This document shows, in pieces, positions 40,601-55,600 of a stretch of DNA of 64,000 bases. Source of the DNA: Endomychus coccineus (Eukaryota > Arthropoda > Insecta > Coleoptera > Endomychidae); the NCBI GenBank assembly GCA_958510875.1, contig OY294070.1, positions 42,546,306-42,610,305 of the forward strand. The letters run 5' to 3'. Below the pieces are notes generated by a model. It saw only the letters and a program-made list of their open reading frames with translations, was not told where the DNA came from and made no database searches. A program made the position numbers and the translations under genes. The first letter of the stretch is position 1. The number at the start of each line of letters is the position of its first letter.

Positions 40601-43600
40601 AATGTATGGTAATGTTATAAAGTTATCTATATTACCGTTTATGTTATTCATATATGACGTTTCATTATAGATTTTGTTTATTCTTCCTTTAATGATGGGA
40701 TTGACAAATGTTTTTGGGTAGTCATTCATTTCCAGTGTAATACGAAAAATTTTTAAATTTTTGGGACGGTCCTTTGTTTGGGACAATTTAACAGCACGAT
40801 CTGTAAGGTTGTTTATAACACTTTTTTTCAACTTGTTGGTGCAACGGAATTGAAGTGAAGATGATAACTTTGAGACCAAATTTCTTTACTGAACTACGAA
40901 GTTTTTATTTTTCCATCTGCATCATGCCGAATACCTAGGAAATTTATGTTTTTGTTCACTTCTATTTCACAAGTAAATTGAAGTTTACAGTGGAAAGTGT
41001 TAAATTTATTAATCACATACTGGATTTTATCATTGGGAACATACATTAGGCAATCATCTACATATCGTTTAAAGAATACGGGTTGAAAATCTAAAGAATT
41101 AATAACAGATATGTAGATGATTGTTTTATGTATGTTCCGAATGATAAAATTCATTACGTGATTAATAAATTTTAGAATTTCCACTGTGAACTTCAATTTA
41201 CTTATGAAATAGAAGTGAACAAAAACATACATTTCTAAGATATGAACATTAGGCATGGTGCAGATGGAAAAATAAAAACTTGATGGTTTACTAAAGAAGT
41301 TTGGTCTCAACGTTATCTTCATTTCAATTCCGTTGCACCAACAGCTTATAAAAAAAGTGTGATAAACTGCCTTACAGATCGTGCGGTTAAATTGTCCCAC
41401 CCAGAGGACCGTCCCAAAAATTTAAAAATTGTTCGTAATACATTGGAAATGAGTGGCTAACCAAAAAATGTTTTTCAATCCCATCATTAAAGAAGGAATA
41501 AATGAAATCTATAATGGAACATCATATATAAGTAACATAAAAGGCAATACGAATAATTATATAACGTTACATTCCGGAGACCTCGGAAGAAATTAAAAAT
41601 GTTTGAAAAAGTATGATATAAATGTCGCGCATAAACCTACTAATTGCGTTGGAAAATTTTTCTCAAATCTAAAACCTTTAATACCTATAGATAAACAGAC
41701 CCACACAGTATAGAAATTAAATAGTTAAGATTGCGATGGGACTTATACTGGAATCTCTAAACAATATTTACAAAAAAGAATGTATGGCCATAAGTATAGC
41801 ATAAGGAATAAAAACTTCCACCGCCCTTGCTAAACACTGCTTTGATTACAACCATCAATTTGATTACAAAAATGGTAATATTTAAACTAAGGAAACCAAT
41901 TATTGTGAAAGATCTATTCTGGAGATGATTCACATAAAACGTGACTCCAAATCTGTAAATCATAGGACTGATATTCAGACATTAAGTCAGATTTATAGTA
42001 ACTTAATTAATTAAAACTCTTGCAAATTCCTACATGCGTCTTTATAATATTAAAAGTATATTTTATGAAGAATGCTCAAAAGTGATATTCCAATACAGGT
42101 CTGCAACGTTTTTCAAGTACCTCGTAAATCGTTACATCTGGTTCGAGAGTAGTTACTTATTATAATAGCTTTGATCTCCAGTCGTTGAGACACTATACCA
42201 ACATGCGCTTGTATATTATAAGAATATTACTGGATAGTGGATTCTTGTTATATTTTATACTTGAAATATTGACGGTACAATTTCGATTATTCGTGATTCT
42301 GTTCGTTTTGACGACGTGGGCATTTTTGATTTAAATTGGTGCGATATGGACGCTCTGTACTATAATTAGTTAAAAAAAAAACCTTTTTGACGTTTTAACG
42401 TTAGTAAAGACGAAACTATAAAACAAAGTGTTAATGTGACCCATTTCCCGAGAATTTTTATATACAATTCATACTGGGACAAGAATCTTTATTATGATCC
42501 ATATAAACATATAGTTGGTTCATGCTGCAGCAAGAGTTTTATTGCATTCAGAAGGGATTGGGCCCGAGGAAGTTCGTATTTCAAGTCATTATCAAATATG
42601 TTTCTTTTAATAAACTATAAAATTGGAACGTAGCCAACAAACCAAATTAGAGCCATTACCTTCAAATACTTCAACAAAATTCAAAAGTTTTACTTATCAT
42701 TCTTCAGTAATTAATAATTTCCTTAGTTTGTTTTCTAAATTTGAAATAGAACCAGTTTATAAATGTAAGAAGAAGCTAAAACATCGTTTAGGCAACACCT
42801 TTGATAAAGTTTCCGATTTCGACAAATCCGGGATTTACAAAATCAATTGTGGGTTGTGTTCACAAAATGCTATGTGGGACAAACTAGAAGGAACATGTTA
42901 ACTCGTTATGAAGAACATTTTGCCTATATAAAAAAAAATAATGGTGAAAAAGCTGAACATATTTTGAAAGCAGGTCACACCATTCCTCAAGAAAGTTTAT
43001 CAGTTTTAAAACAAAGTACAGACAAATATCTAGGTAATTTAGAAGGGATAGAAAAGTATAAACGAAAAAGCAATTTATTGAATTCCGATTTATCTCCAGT
43101 TGAGGGTAACCCAGTGTTTACATTATTATCCCCAAATAGTATTCGAACAGGCACATTTTGATTTACAATTTAGTTTACTCTGATGATGGCTACTTGATAG
43201 CCGAAAGATCCTCAGTACTTTAATAGTATTTTTAGTGGATAAGGGTGATTATTCCTCATCAATAATGTTTCTTTTAATTTCATAAGTATTAAAGTACCAA
43301 ACCCATCAGAGCGTAAAGGCTAGTGTGAAATTACCTTAGTCTGATATTGTGATCATTGCTAGCTCTAGCCGTTCATGATAAGATTCAGTTCTTTCAAATA
43401 TCGCTTCTTCAAACGATAGTTGACTATTAAATGATTATTTAGAGTTTTCTAAATCACCAGTAAATCAATTAAACTCATATTCACATATTTGAATTCAAAT
43501 TTATTCTTGGTTCTTTCCTCTCTATTATAATTTATTATAGTGGAGTGACTTTTTTAATGGTGTCTTGACCCGGCGCAAAATGTTCGTATTGATAAGACTA

Positions 43601-46600
43601 AAAACACTCTAAAGTTCCTACTCAAAATATATGGTGCAACCCTTTCGTAGATGCAAAAAACAGGTTTATAACTCTTTTTTGAGGGTATTTTTTAGTTTAA
43701 TTTTTTTTTCGACTCCTTAGACTGTTGCTAAGGTTTGAGATTTTAACCCTTCTAGTGTCGATGTTTGAGGAACCTTCAGGTCAAATTTCATGAGGTTTGG
43801 TAAAACCCCCCTCTTGGATGCTATATACATATGTACTTGTTTAAAAAAATCGACATCAAAAAAGGGTTGTAAACCTGTTGTTTTGCATATACGAAAGGTT
43901 GCACCAAATATTTTTAATAGACATTTTAGGGTGTTTTAGTCTTATAAATATGAACATTTCGCAACGGGTCGCGACACCAGGTAACAAAGTCACCAGAAAA
44001 ACAAAAATGAAAAATTTTCCTGTATACATCATGTTTGTTGTGTTTTGGATATTTTATTTTACTTTCAATATACATATTAAATTGTTCGAAGCTGTTCGCA
44101 TTTCAATTGTCTCCTTCACATATCTGAAAGGATAGAAGTGAGTTTATAAGTGAATTTATAATAAATACTTGGAGCTGGGATTATTCTGTCAGGACTTAAC
44201 AACATAAGCAAACCGCCCGCTATATACTTAATTGCGTTCCATATTAGTGCACCAAGAATAGCTTCCCTAGCTGGACTTTCTATACATCACTAAACTACTA
44301 TAGGTAACCCACACAATAAGCTGATGGTGGCAGTAATTTAACATCACGTTATATAGAATCTTCGACAACTAGGGGGTATCGATTTCGGTACCAATCAATA
44401 CAATCGAAGACCAAATAACTATATAATATCTGGCAGAATATTATAATAAAAGCCAAAAAGATAGTTTTACCTATTTTGAAACTAACCAGTTGATGTGTGT
44501 CTTGAGGTACCGAAAATGGTATACATCAGCACTGGAAAAAAGGCCATGTATATTCCTGTAATAGGTGGCACATTTCCCAATAACGCATAGCCCATACTCT
44601 AAAAAAAAAATAAATGCGATTAGTTAATTCTACTAGATCTTAATCAATAACTATAATAATTTTACAATAAATTCTAAGACGTCATTATACCCTGAATCAC
44701 ATAAATACTATGATTTAGAGACAAGATTCCTCTGAATAATGAATTTCATTTGAAAAGAGCTAATGGTGTTGTGAACATTGATGATACGATGATGGAACGT
44801 ATTTCATTTATTTAGTACATAAGCCCAACAGGTTACATAATCTCAATTATAGGGTTGAAGATTATACATACATAATTTCAAAATAAAAAGAAGAATAAGG
44901 TCGCTTATTTTAAGAGATGCGAAGCTGGTTCAATTAGGGCAAAGCATATTTTTGTGCTGAATAATAATCTGCAAAGGAAGTCAATAGTTTAAAAATATCG
45001 CAAAAAAAAATTGATTTTTGTTTTTAATTTTTTCATGATAAATTAATCGTACTAGACATTTTTAAGCAAGACATTATTAGACACTCTTTCATGGAGAATG
45101 CTAATATGACATATCATTTTCAATAGTTTCAAGATGGCGGAGAAATACCTGTCAACGTCAACTTAATTCTTTTCCTATGGACGCCATTTCGGAAACATTT
45201 TTAGATTACTTGTTTTCTCTTTCCAACGATGTATCGCATATGGTGGTTCGAAATCATCTTTTCGCGAAAAATTGACAATTTGCACTTACACAATTGTTAA
45301 CTACATTCAACAGGGATGATTTGATAGGAATAATAAATTATTCCTTCGACGATATCCTTGCATGTTGGACAGGGACAACACGTCCATTGAATACATTTTC
45401 AACATATTTAAATAACCTACATTCTGATAATGAATTTACAGTACAAACAGAAATCAACGGTTCACTGAACTTTTCAGACTTAAATATTTCTCGGACAAAT
45501 TCTACACACACGTTTTCTATTTATCACAAACCTACACACACCGACACTGTTATTCACAAAAATTCCTTAAATCCTTTATCCCATAAATTAGCTGCCTTTC
45601 GCTCAATGATCCATCGATTAATTCATATCCCTCAAAACGCAACGAACTACAACACAGAACTTAACAGAACAAACCAAATTGCCGTCAAAAATGGTTACAA
45701 TACTTTCATAGTAGACAACATTTTAGAACAGAAATTGAACAAACACATGTTAACTCTAATATATCCTAAGCAGAAGATCGAAACTGAACGTCAATATGTA
45801 AGTTTAACATATATCGGGGAACCAACAAAAAATATTTCAAAATTCCTATCGAAACACAATAAAACAGTCGCATATAAAACGTCTAATAATTTGCTCAAAT
45901 TCACAAATAATTCTAAAACAAATGGAGACAAATTAAAAAACTCTGGAGATTATAAGCTGTGTTGTGATGACTGTAATGCTTTGTATATTGGACAAACAGG
46001 TCGCAGTTTTTACCAGAGATTTCAACAACATATGAGGAGCCACATATTGAAATAGACCGATTCGACTTATGCTTATCATCTAATCGAACATTTATCATTT
46101 CTTTAGTAGTTCTTCAAATGTTCTGTAACCAATGGTATTCCCTTCCGCTTAATAAGTATAGTCATTAGAGTATAAGGCCGTTCTCTGTCAATGTAACTTT
46201 AGTTATAACTCAGCTCAGATGATGACACTGTGTGTTGAAACACACAGTGTCATCATCTGAGCTGAGTTGTTTATTTAGTGTAAATTAGTGATTTTACTTC
46301 CATAACTTTATAAGTTATCAGTCCTTGGTTTACAGCCACTTGCAATGCAACGTTCTCTTGTGGGGGGTGCTATTAATTGTACTAGTCTTTATAATTCAAA
46401 AAAAATGTATCAGATTGATATTCAAACTTCATCCTCGAGGGTCTGTGAGACATACATTCATAAAAAATAAATTACTAACATGTCCATCTATTTACATTTT
46501 TTAATTAGGTATTAAATTTTATTAAAAGCAATACAGATAAACATTTAACTAATGGCAATATCCATAGCAATGAAACAAGAAATTAGAAATCTATACTTAT

Positions 46601-49600
46601 TGACAGGCATTCCCATCTCCAATATACGAGGGCAAAGGAAAAAGTCCCTGAAAAATAAAACAGATGGCGCCACAATCGAAAATCCCATGTGACATTTGTG
46701 ATTTACCATCTTTAACTAGAACGGATTGAAATTTTCAGACTGATATCTCATTCAGTTCTGTTTTGACGACCATCGAAAGCAAGCAATCTTGAAGAATTTT
46801 GTAAACATGAAAAACAGTGAATTTCGGGTCTTGATTAAACATCATTATGTGCGTGGAAAAAACATTACGCAAACCAAAGCATCGCTTGTTTAACATTATG
46901 GAGACTCTTCACCATCGATAAGATGGATTTTCGTTGTGTTAGTATGACCACAAAGGACGCCGTTCTGGGCGTCCGATTGAAATTACAACGCCAGAAATCG
47001 TTGATGAAATTCATGGTATGATATTGGACGATCGGGAAGTTGAAATTACTGAGGCTATGGGCACTTCAACCGAACACGTACGGAACATTTTGCATACATT
47101 TTTGAATATTAGAAATCTATCTGGGGTGCCGTATTTGCTCTCTGTTGAAACAAGCGCGACCGTGTGACAACTTCAAAGGAGTGTTAAGCGATGTTCAAGG
47201 GCGATAAGAAGAACTTTTTGCTCCGTTTTGTAACCGTGGACGAAACATGGAGCCACCACAACACACCAGAGACAAAAGAACAGTCGAAACAGCGGACTTG
47301 TCCTGGCCGAAAAAGGCCATACTGAGTTTATCGGCCAACAAAGTCATGACCTTGAAAAGGACAAAACTATAGCCGGCGTATTTGATGCAGAGCTGTTGGA
47401 TCGATTCGAGACAGATTTGAAGCGAAAGTGACCGCATTTGGCAAAAAAAGTGATTATGTTGGGAAATAAAATAAGTTTTGACCAAATAAATCATTTCTTT
47501 TTTAATTTTTCAGAGACTTTTCACCTTGCCCTCGTATGTTGGTAAATTCTTATTTAACAAATCACCAAGGAGTCTTCAACAATTAGATGAACTCTCATCT
47601 AGCAAAAAATTAAACTCAAGGCATAACTGAAAATTACCAATGCATATTAAATCCAGCTGAACAATGCCTAATTTCGAAATGTAATTAATACAGTAATAAG
47701 TATTAAATGTGGGACAATTTAATTCATGTCATATTTCTATGTTGTCATGAGAGATTATGATAACTATGGAAATATATCATGAAAAAAACTAATTAGAAAA
47801 TATATATTTCAATCTTTTGCATGCAATAGTAAATCTTTATATTTAACAAAGTAATTATATTATCATTTGTTACAAAAATGGAGTGTCACCAAGTAACGAA
47901 CAAATTAATTCAATTTTATCATGAAGTATGAATATTATTATTATTTCGATTTTTACTAAATTTGATTCTATATGTATGCATTCACTATTTATATTTATGG
48001 ATATAATATGGTCCTCAAAAAATAAATAAGTATTACTATTTTAGCATGTCGTTTTTTATTCATATTCTATTCATCATAATTTTCATGAATTTCGATGAGT
48101 TGTAATGTACAAAGTTAATTTGTTTTATTTGTAAATGTTTCACCAGTGCCTTGGACATAAAAGATATCTACGGTTGTAGATATTTACATACCCATACAGA
48201 CTATTTATTATTGACAATTTACCTGCGGTATTTGCATCACAGTCACGGTAACTCCACTAACGATATCTCCAAACAACCATTTCCATTTGTAACCAAACAC
48301 AAACCAATCCAATATTGGGACAGTAGTTTTTACGCATTCGAGAGGGTCCACTTTACAATGGGTTCTTAGTTCTTGTCTAACTGTAACCATATACAATAGC
48401 AAATATGTTTATAAGATAATAGCAGGTGATGAAGATGAAGATTATTTGTTGTTTAAATATTCTGCATAATAATATCGGGGGTGATCTCAAGAAATGAATA
48501 ATGCTTTTCTGCAACCGTTCAATGGGTAGCAGAATTTATAATAATAGTAGAAGCTTAATTGATTATGTTATGAGCTTCGAACAGTAGTTCATGTGCCTAA
48601 GCTAATAGTTCAGGCAATAAGCCAGAAAAAGGTCGTAATAAAAGAAAAATATAGTAAGCTAGGATTTCAAATTTTTTTTTGCATTCTGTTCCTAATACCC
48701 CATAGATCATTCATGAATTAAAAGCCGAAAATGACCCCTAGTATATTTTTTGGGTCGTTGCTCACGATTCCGCAGTTAGTTTTCTCGGAAAACTCCTTCC
48801 AGATGAGAAATTTGGAAAATTTATATATAATATATAATTTATAATTTTGTTGCAAAAATAACCTCTAGTAGGTTTTTTGGATCGCTGATCACGATTCCGC
48901 TTTAATAGTTCCCAAAAAACTCTCTCCAGATGGGAAATTCGGGAAATTTGAGATTTTTCTGACATGATTATGAATAATAAAGTATAATTTTGTTGCAAAA
49001 ATTACCTCTAGTAGGTTTTTTGGGTCGCTGATCACGATTCCGCAGTTATTTTTCCCAAAAAAAAACCATCTCAGGAAAATCTCAAATTTCCCGAATTTTC
49101 CATCTGGAGAGTTTTTTTGTAAAAATAACAGCGACCCAAAAAACATGCTAGAGGTCATTTTTGCAACAAAATTATACTTTATTATTCATAACCGTCCCGA
49201 ATTTTCCATCTGGAGTTATTTTGGAGAAATAACAGCGGAATCGTGATCAGCGACCCAAAAAACTTACTAGAAGTAATTTTTGCAACAAAATTATAAATTA
49301 TATATTATATATAAATTTTCCAGATTTCCAATCTGGAGGGAGTTTTCCGAGAAAACTAACTGCGGAATCGTAATCAGCGACCCAAAAAACATAACTGGGG
49401 TCATTTTCGGCTCTTAATTCATCAATTTTGGATTGTTTTTATGAGAATGCTCCTCTGGAGGGTTGAAACCCCGATTTGGGGGAGTAGAAAGGTCGACACC
49501 CGCGGTTTTGATAGTCATGAATGATCTATGGGGTATTAGGAATAAAATGCAACAAAAATTGAAATTCTAGCTTACATATATATATTTTTTATTTTCCGGT

Positions 49601-52600
49601 TCGTTGCCTGGACTATAACTGATCATTCTTTATAATACAGTCGCTAGAGGAACGAAATCTAGTCCATATAGCTTAAAAATGAAGGTGTGTAATTTTGGTA
49701 TGTTTTTATACGCATTTTGAGATGCACTAAAAACGGTAAAACTAGTGGAAAAATTCCTACAAGCTAGCTTCAAAAGCTAAGGCCATTTTTTGGAGCGAAA
49801 AAAAGACGATTTTAATGTTCTGCGTTTAAGAAGAAAACGGTGGTTCAAATGGAAAAACATGTGGAGAGAAAAATTGTAGAAAAAGTGAAAACTCATTGTT
49901 TCAGCTGAAGTAGAAGTCATTTTGAACTTATGGTCTTGAGATATAAGCAAAATGGTGTTTTTTTGGGGAAATCCAATTTTTTTTCCATTACGATATTGGC
50001 CAAAAAAATATTTTATTCAAATGGAAAGATTTAATTTTTTATACACTTTCTACGGTGTTTTTTTATCTTTCCATTTGGCTCCACAATCAGCCATTTCCAA
50101 AAATCCCTAAAACTGAGATAGCCAGCCAAAAAATTCACTTATCGAAAAAAAATCTGTTTGTAGTTTTGGGGCATAAAAAAATGTTTTTGAAAATTTCGGA
50201 CTTCGGAAAATGTGGAAATTTTTTCGGTTAGAAATTTGTTAGTTACGACCATTTTATGGTGCAAAAAAAGATAATTTTTTGCGTTTAAAAAGAAAACGGT
50301 GGCCCAAATGGAGAAACATGTGAAGAGAAAAATTGTACAAAAAGTAAAAACGCATCGTTTGAGCCGAAGTAGAAGTCATTTTGACGTTATAATCTTGAGA
50401 TATAAGCAAATTAGTGTTTTTTTGGGGAACCAAATTTTTTTTTCCATTCGAATATTGGCCAAAAAGTATTCTATTCAAATGGAAATACGGTATTTTTCAT
50501 ACACTTTCTACAGTGTTTTTTTTATCTTTCATTTTGGCTACACAATCGGCCATTTCCAAAAATCCCTAAAGCTGAAATTGCCAGTGAAAAAATGGACTCA
50601 TCGACAAAAAAAAAATCGTTTATAGATTTTAACAATACAGTTTATTGGGCATAAAAGTAATGTAAGAAATCTTAGAAAATTTTTGACCTCGGAAAATGTG
50701 GAAATCACCTGTAAAATAATGCAGCGGCTTAAACTTCTATACCGTTTATCTGCCGTAATAGTAGATTTCAACTACTACTTCTGGAAAATTATCAAATTAA
50801 TAGTATACTGAAAAGAATCGAAAAAGTAATCGATGACTTATCAGACCTACGTATATTAATTTATTGGCTCGAAATTTCTTATCTGTGTTCTCTCTGGACC
50901 TGTAACGGTTATTGTATATTTGTATAAACGTATAATGAGTTAAAGTATATTGTATATTCTCTTTAAGTACCGTAAAGTGGGGTCACTTTGATCGTTTTGA
51001 ATTTTATTTCTTTTGTATTAAGTTTATTTCCGTGAAAATTTTCAATAAGAAATGGGCAGCCTGTCGGTACGGACACAGATACCACATTGGTGCACTTAAA
51101 AAATTTATTTGTCTCAAGTTAAATGAGAAAAAAAATAAAACAGGCCGATCAACTTCATACGCGATATGGGGCCACTTTGATACCCCCGTGGAAATATGTT
51201 TAAACGACGTTAATCCGGTAACAAATGATCATAGTCGCCCCACATGAAAATCGGTGTTATAGTTTTTTAGTAAAAAATATTTTTGTATGGGGGGCGACTT
51301 TGATCTCCCTTAAATAATAAAAAGTTTTAATGTGTTTTTTTTTTCAAATATAATCATGTACTCTTGTACAGATAGTAATATATATGAACAAAGATAATAA
51401 ATTCTGATAAAAACAAATTAAACTATTATAGCTCCTGCACATCAACTTTCTTCCCAAACCTGATTATTGCACCTTCATTCTCACAAGTTGGCACTGGCAG
51501 TACTGCACAGATATCTGATACTGGAACAGTCGATATATCATTTGGTAAAATTTTAAATGTGCTCTTCTCTTCATCAGTCGATTTAAATCCAATGACAGTA
51601 TATTCAGTTTCTGAGAACTGCAACTGAATTTTGAAGACATATTTATATTGTACCGACTTCCTTTTCCCGCCGCGAAAACTAACTAAAACAAAGCATCCTG
51701 GTACTAAATATTCTAAGTTTGGTTGCAAATAATCCACGTCATCAATTTCGGCAGCATGTTCATTTTCAGAAGTTTCGTCATTATCATTATTAGGATGATC
51801 AACAGCTTCTTCGGTTTCGTCGGAACTGCTACTACTATTTGCAGTTGCAACACTTTTTCCGGGTTCGACATTTAATCTCTTCCTTTTTCGTTGCATCCTT
51901 TCAGAATTTTGCCCAAAGCGAGATTCCCTTAATAGTTGGGTCAGGGCATCTTCAACTACAGGTCCTGCATTTTGATCAGTGTGTTGAGTTGCTCCCGCAA
52001 TTTTATCGAGGACTTTGTTGGGGTTAAATGGGTAGATCCCTGCAGCGTAGAATCCATTCATAAGGTTTCTTTTTACTGCCGAATCCTCTTGGTCGCCTGG
52101 TTTATTCTTTGATTGAGTTCTCACCTCGTCCATTTTTTCCAAAGTGCGTTTAAGAAGTGAAGGGAAAACTTCTTTTGGCAATCCTGAAGATTTGTGATGA
52201 AGCTTGTAATCGGTAACTATTGCACGCCAAGCCACTTTCAAAGATTTGAAAAAAGCCACATCTAAAGGTTGGCAGATGTGCGTCGAATGTGGTACGAGGC
52301 AAACGAAGGAAATATCATGTTCTTCACAAAGACGAAGTACGGCATCATTAAAATGCGACGCTAAATTGTTGCCGATCAATACCTTTCTTCCTTCAATGCG
52401 CCTTGCCTGTGGCAGGAAGCACGTTTCAAACCAGTCCTGGAACGCATTGGCATCCATCCAACCATGTGATGTCCGATTGAACCTACATCCTCTGAGGCAA
52501 CATGGTTGGTCGCAACATGGCTTACCTTGACTACCTCCATGTTTCCACGTGTCATATAAGTGTTCACTCTTATAAATTACCTACGGTGGAAGCAGTGTTC

Positions 52601-55600
52601 CATCTGCTGATCCGCAAACCATAATCGTGGTGTTACTTTTAGAGTGATTTAAAATCCTTTCTGGATATTTAACACCTCTTCTGTAGATCGCTCGCGCCTC
52701 CTTTGGGTCGTCGCCAACTTTGGTTTCATCATAGTTAAAGATGTTTTCGGCTTTCACACCATCCAGCGTTTGCCTTAGATTAGCAAAATAGTTTTTTATA
52801 GTTTCCCTAGATACACCTGCTCGGCTTTTATTTATGTTGCTGGCTAAAAGTTGGCCTACATCTGACTTGTGTCTCTTCAGAAGGCTTAATGCCCAATCTT
52901 TTCCAGGGACATTATTTCGAAATTTTTGCACTACTCGTCCACGTCTATCCAAATATGCTTTTGTGAGCATTCTTAGATCAAGTAAATCCAGGGGAAATCC
53001 CCAATCGGCACATTTGATAGCAGATTTGATGAGAGCAACCTCGTCCGCATTAGTTAAAATTGGTTGTCCACCGGGATTACGTACATATCTGCCATGAAAT
53101 TTATTATTTATAGTGCCAAAAGGGATTTTGTATTGCCTAGCAGCGGCCTTCATGGACAACTGCCCATTAGCAACTTTTTCGAGACATTCATTAAGTTGTT
53201 CCTCAGTATAGTTTTTATACTGGCGGGTCCCCAGCTTCTTTTTGTAAGTCCGGACCATCTGTAGGCAAGAATTGTCAAAAATTAGCTTAATTTGTAAAGG
53301 GGCGGCTTTGATCGGCCAATTTCGCCCCGCGCATTCGATCAAAGTGGCCCCGCGACAAACTGAAGAGGATATGAGGCACAAATATTTCGAACCGGGACGC
53401 GAATTTAAGGTTAGGTATTCCCAAAGCATGCTTGATTAACACTATCAGCTTCAAAAGTATCTAAAAACAACACTTACCTTTGTGCATCCAGAGTTATTAG
53501 CACGTTAAAAAAGCACCTCAAGTGCACTTAGGTACTTGGTGCAACAAGTGGAACAAATTTCGGGGAGCTGCACGTCCGGCCGGTAATACAACACCAACTG
53601 ATGAGTTTAGCTGCGAGATGCTACATTGGCGGGAATTTTAAGTTGCATACGTTCGTCACTAGCCCGCATTTAATTTGAAATTAGTACAATGATCAAACTC
53701 GCCCCGGGATTTCAAAGTGACCCCATTTTACGGTATAATATTTTAGAGCGTTGAAAGGAGATGTTAAAAAAAAGTTGGAAGAACATTACTTATCAGTATC
53801 TAAGGAAGTTGAGAACTATGTGTACGCTTTCTACTGTCAATATTTTTTACATTTTCACTTGTATCTTCATTATCTGTCTGTCGTACAATCTGTTGAGGTA
53901 GCTACAATGTTTTCTCCATCATCACTGTCACAATTTATTTCAGTGCTCGTAATATGATCATAATTGTTATCATCAGATTGTATTTCATTATTTACATAAT
54001 AAATTACATTTCAACCCAACTTTTTCACATTGACATATTCCGGAAAATCTCATTTGACAAGAACAAGAGATAATTTTTAACAGGCGCAGCTTCTTTAACG
54101 GTTTGAATAGAAACAAAATCATTATCCTTTCTCTTCCAAGCCCAATGTTCCGGATTTAGGTTTTCATTACCTATCCAAACTTGGACATCTCATGATGTGA
54201 TGCTCCGCTGCGTCATCTGTCGGGGGTAAGCTTTCTAACTGACAAACGGATTTTTTTAGCCCTATTCCTAAAACAAACATTACGCAACTCACCTAGTTTT
54301 ACCTCCTCTGACAGTTTTGGCGCACAAATTTGGCTAATAATATTTTTTCCTATTTCAAAAATTTTATATTCATGAAGTTCAGTAAAATTCAAAAATGTTG
54401 TTTTTCAAACATTTGAAATAAATTTTTTTCTCTTGAAATTACAACCACTGAATGCATGGAAGAAGCATATAAAAGGGGTCAGTTTGTGGAATCACTCAAA
54501 GGAATTTTGTTCACAATACATGAAGTATTGTATTGGGAGTTTGAGAAAATTTTGTTTGGCTATTTTATGCGCCAGTTGAATTAAGATAACAAGAACGTCA
54601 ATATCTTCGGCAACAATAACGATGTTTTCGTCTACATTTTTTTCTGAACGATCAATTGCTGTGCGAACGATTAAAGCATCTGCATCGATCCGAGAATGCA
54701 ATACTTCAATTTTTTCATCTCTCAAAGTACAAGATAAATTTTTTATAAACTGTTTTTTATTTTTGGTATTTGATGAAAAATTATTTTCTTCATTGAATAA
54801 GCAATTATTATCTAATTTTATATTTACGTCTGGTACGATATGAGTCCTGATTATATATGTACACGGTGGAGAGTACCTTCTATAATAGTATATGTATAAT
54901 ACTATTATAGTACCTTTCATTCAAAGGTAGACAAAAAAAAAATTATAAAACACGCACACGAAATTTTAGGCGGTCACATGAAAATGCGTTTACATTAGTT
55001 AAATATGATTTTTGATGAGAAAAATAATTTCAATTACATATAAAAAATGTGCTATAATGATATTTTGAATTGATATGATCATTTTTTAGTTATTCTGACT
55101 GTAACTAAGTTGAATAGTTACATTTTTTTGTTTTTTTGAATTTACCAGTTGAAATCTACTATTACGGCAGATAAGCGGTATAGAAATTTAAGCCGCTGCT
55201 CTATTTTACACGTGATTTTTTTATGTCAACACCCTCTAAATTCGAGATGGTGATACCTACGAGGTCGCATTTTTGGATTTAGATTATAAAATTGGTCTGC
55301 TTTTCAACGGTTCCCGATTTTTTCCGATAGGCTCAAAATTGGACCCTGCGGAGACCCAAACACATTTATATCAATATCTCGGCTTCTACTCAACCTAGAG
55401 AGGTTTTCTTTGGCGTGAAATACGTGTCGTAAAATACTCTAATAGAGCCTAGAATTTGATCATTCTAGAAAATTTCCACATTTTCCGAGGTCCGAAATGT
55501 TCAAAGTTGTCTTTTTTTTTATGCCTCTAAAAACTGTATTGAAGGATGTTTTATATCACATTTGTGTATCTATGAACGAATTTTTTTTTGTCGATAAGTC

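Larger units (their letters stand above)
40045..42490. mobile_element. Head-to-head pair of Penelope-like element fragments
   Basis: Two inverted, near-full-arm copies meet at about 41100. The left copy is on minus with its 3' end at 40045 (inverse of ...CATACCTGGGTCAAGAATC). The right copy is on plus with its 3' end at 42490 (...CATACTGGGACAAGAATC). Both encode the RT YVDD region through to the GIY-YIG end. Tail-outward inverted pairs are a known Penelope arrangement. Confidence 0.85.

Noticed and set aside
42376..42420. Third hammerhead core at the right end of the Penelope pair
   Set aside because: The position corresponds to the core at 20887, but CTGATGA and stem II are deleted; only the GTAAAGACGAA side remains.
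48208..48402. Alternative SLC26 start at [10 protein letters not shown]
   Set aside because: An acceptor at 48382-48381 and exact phase joining with the RPVY exon at 58.3 kb fit the family better. An alternative promoter cannot be excluded.
51032..51247. 71-codon plus-strand frame in the pogo element
   Set aside because: It lies in the subterminal region on the strand opposite the transposase and only reads through the binding-site-like repeats.
51426..53429. Two adjacent host genes of unknown function
   Set aside because: Both frames are in the same phase, separated by one TAG, within TA-flanked inverted ends; they are one pogo-like transposase.
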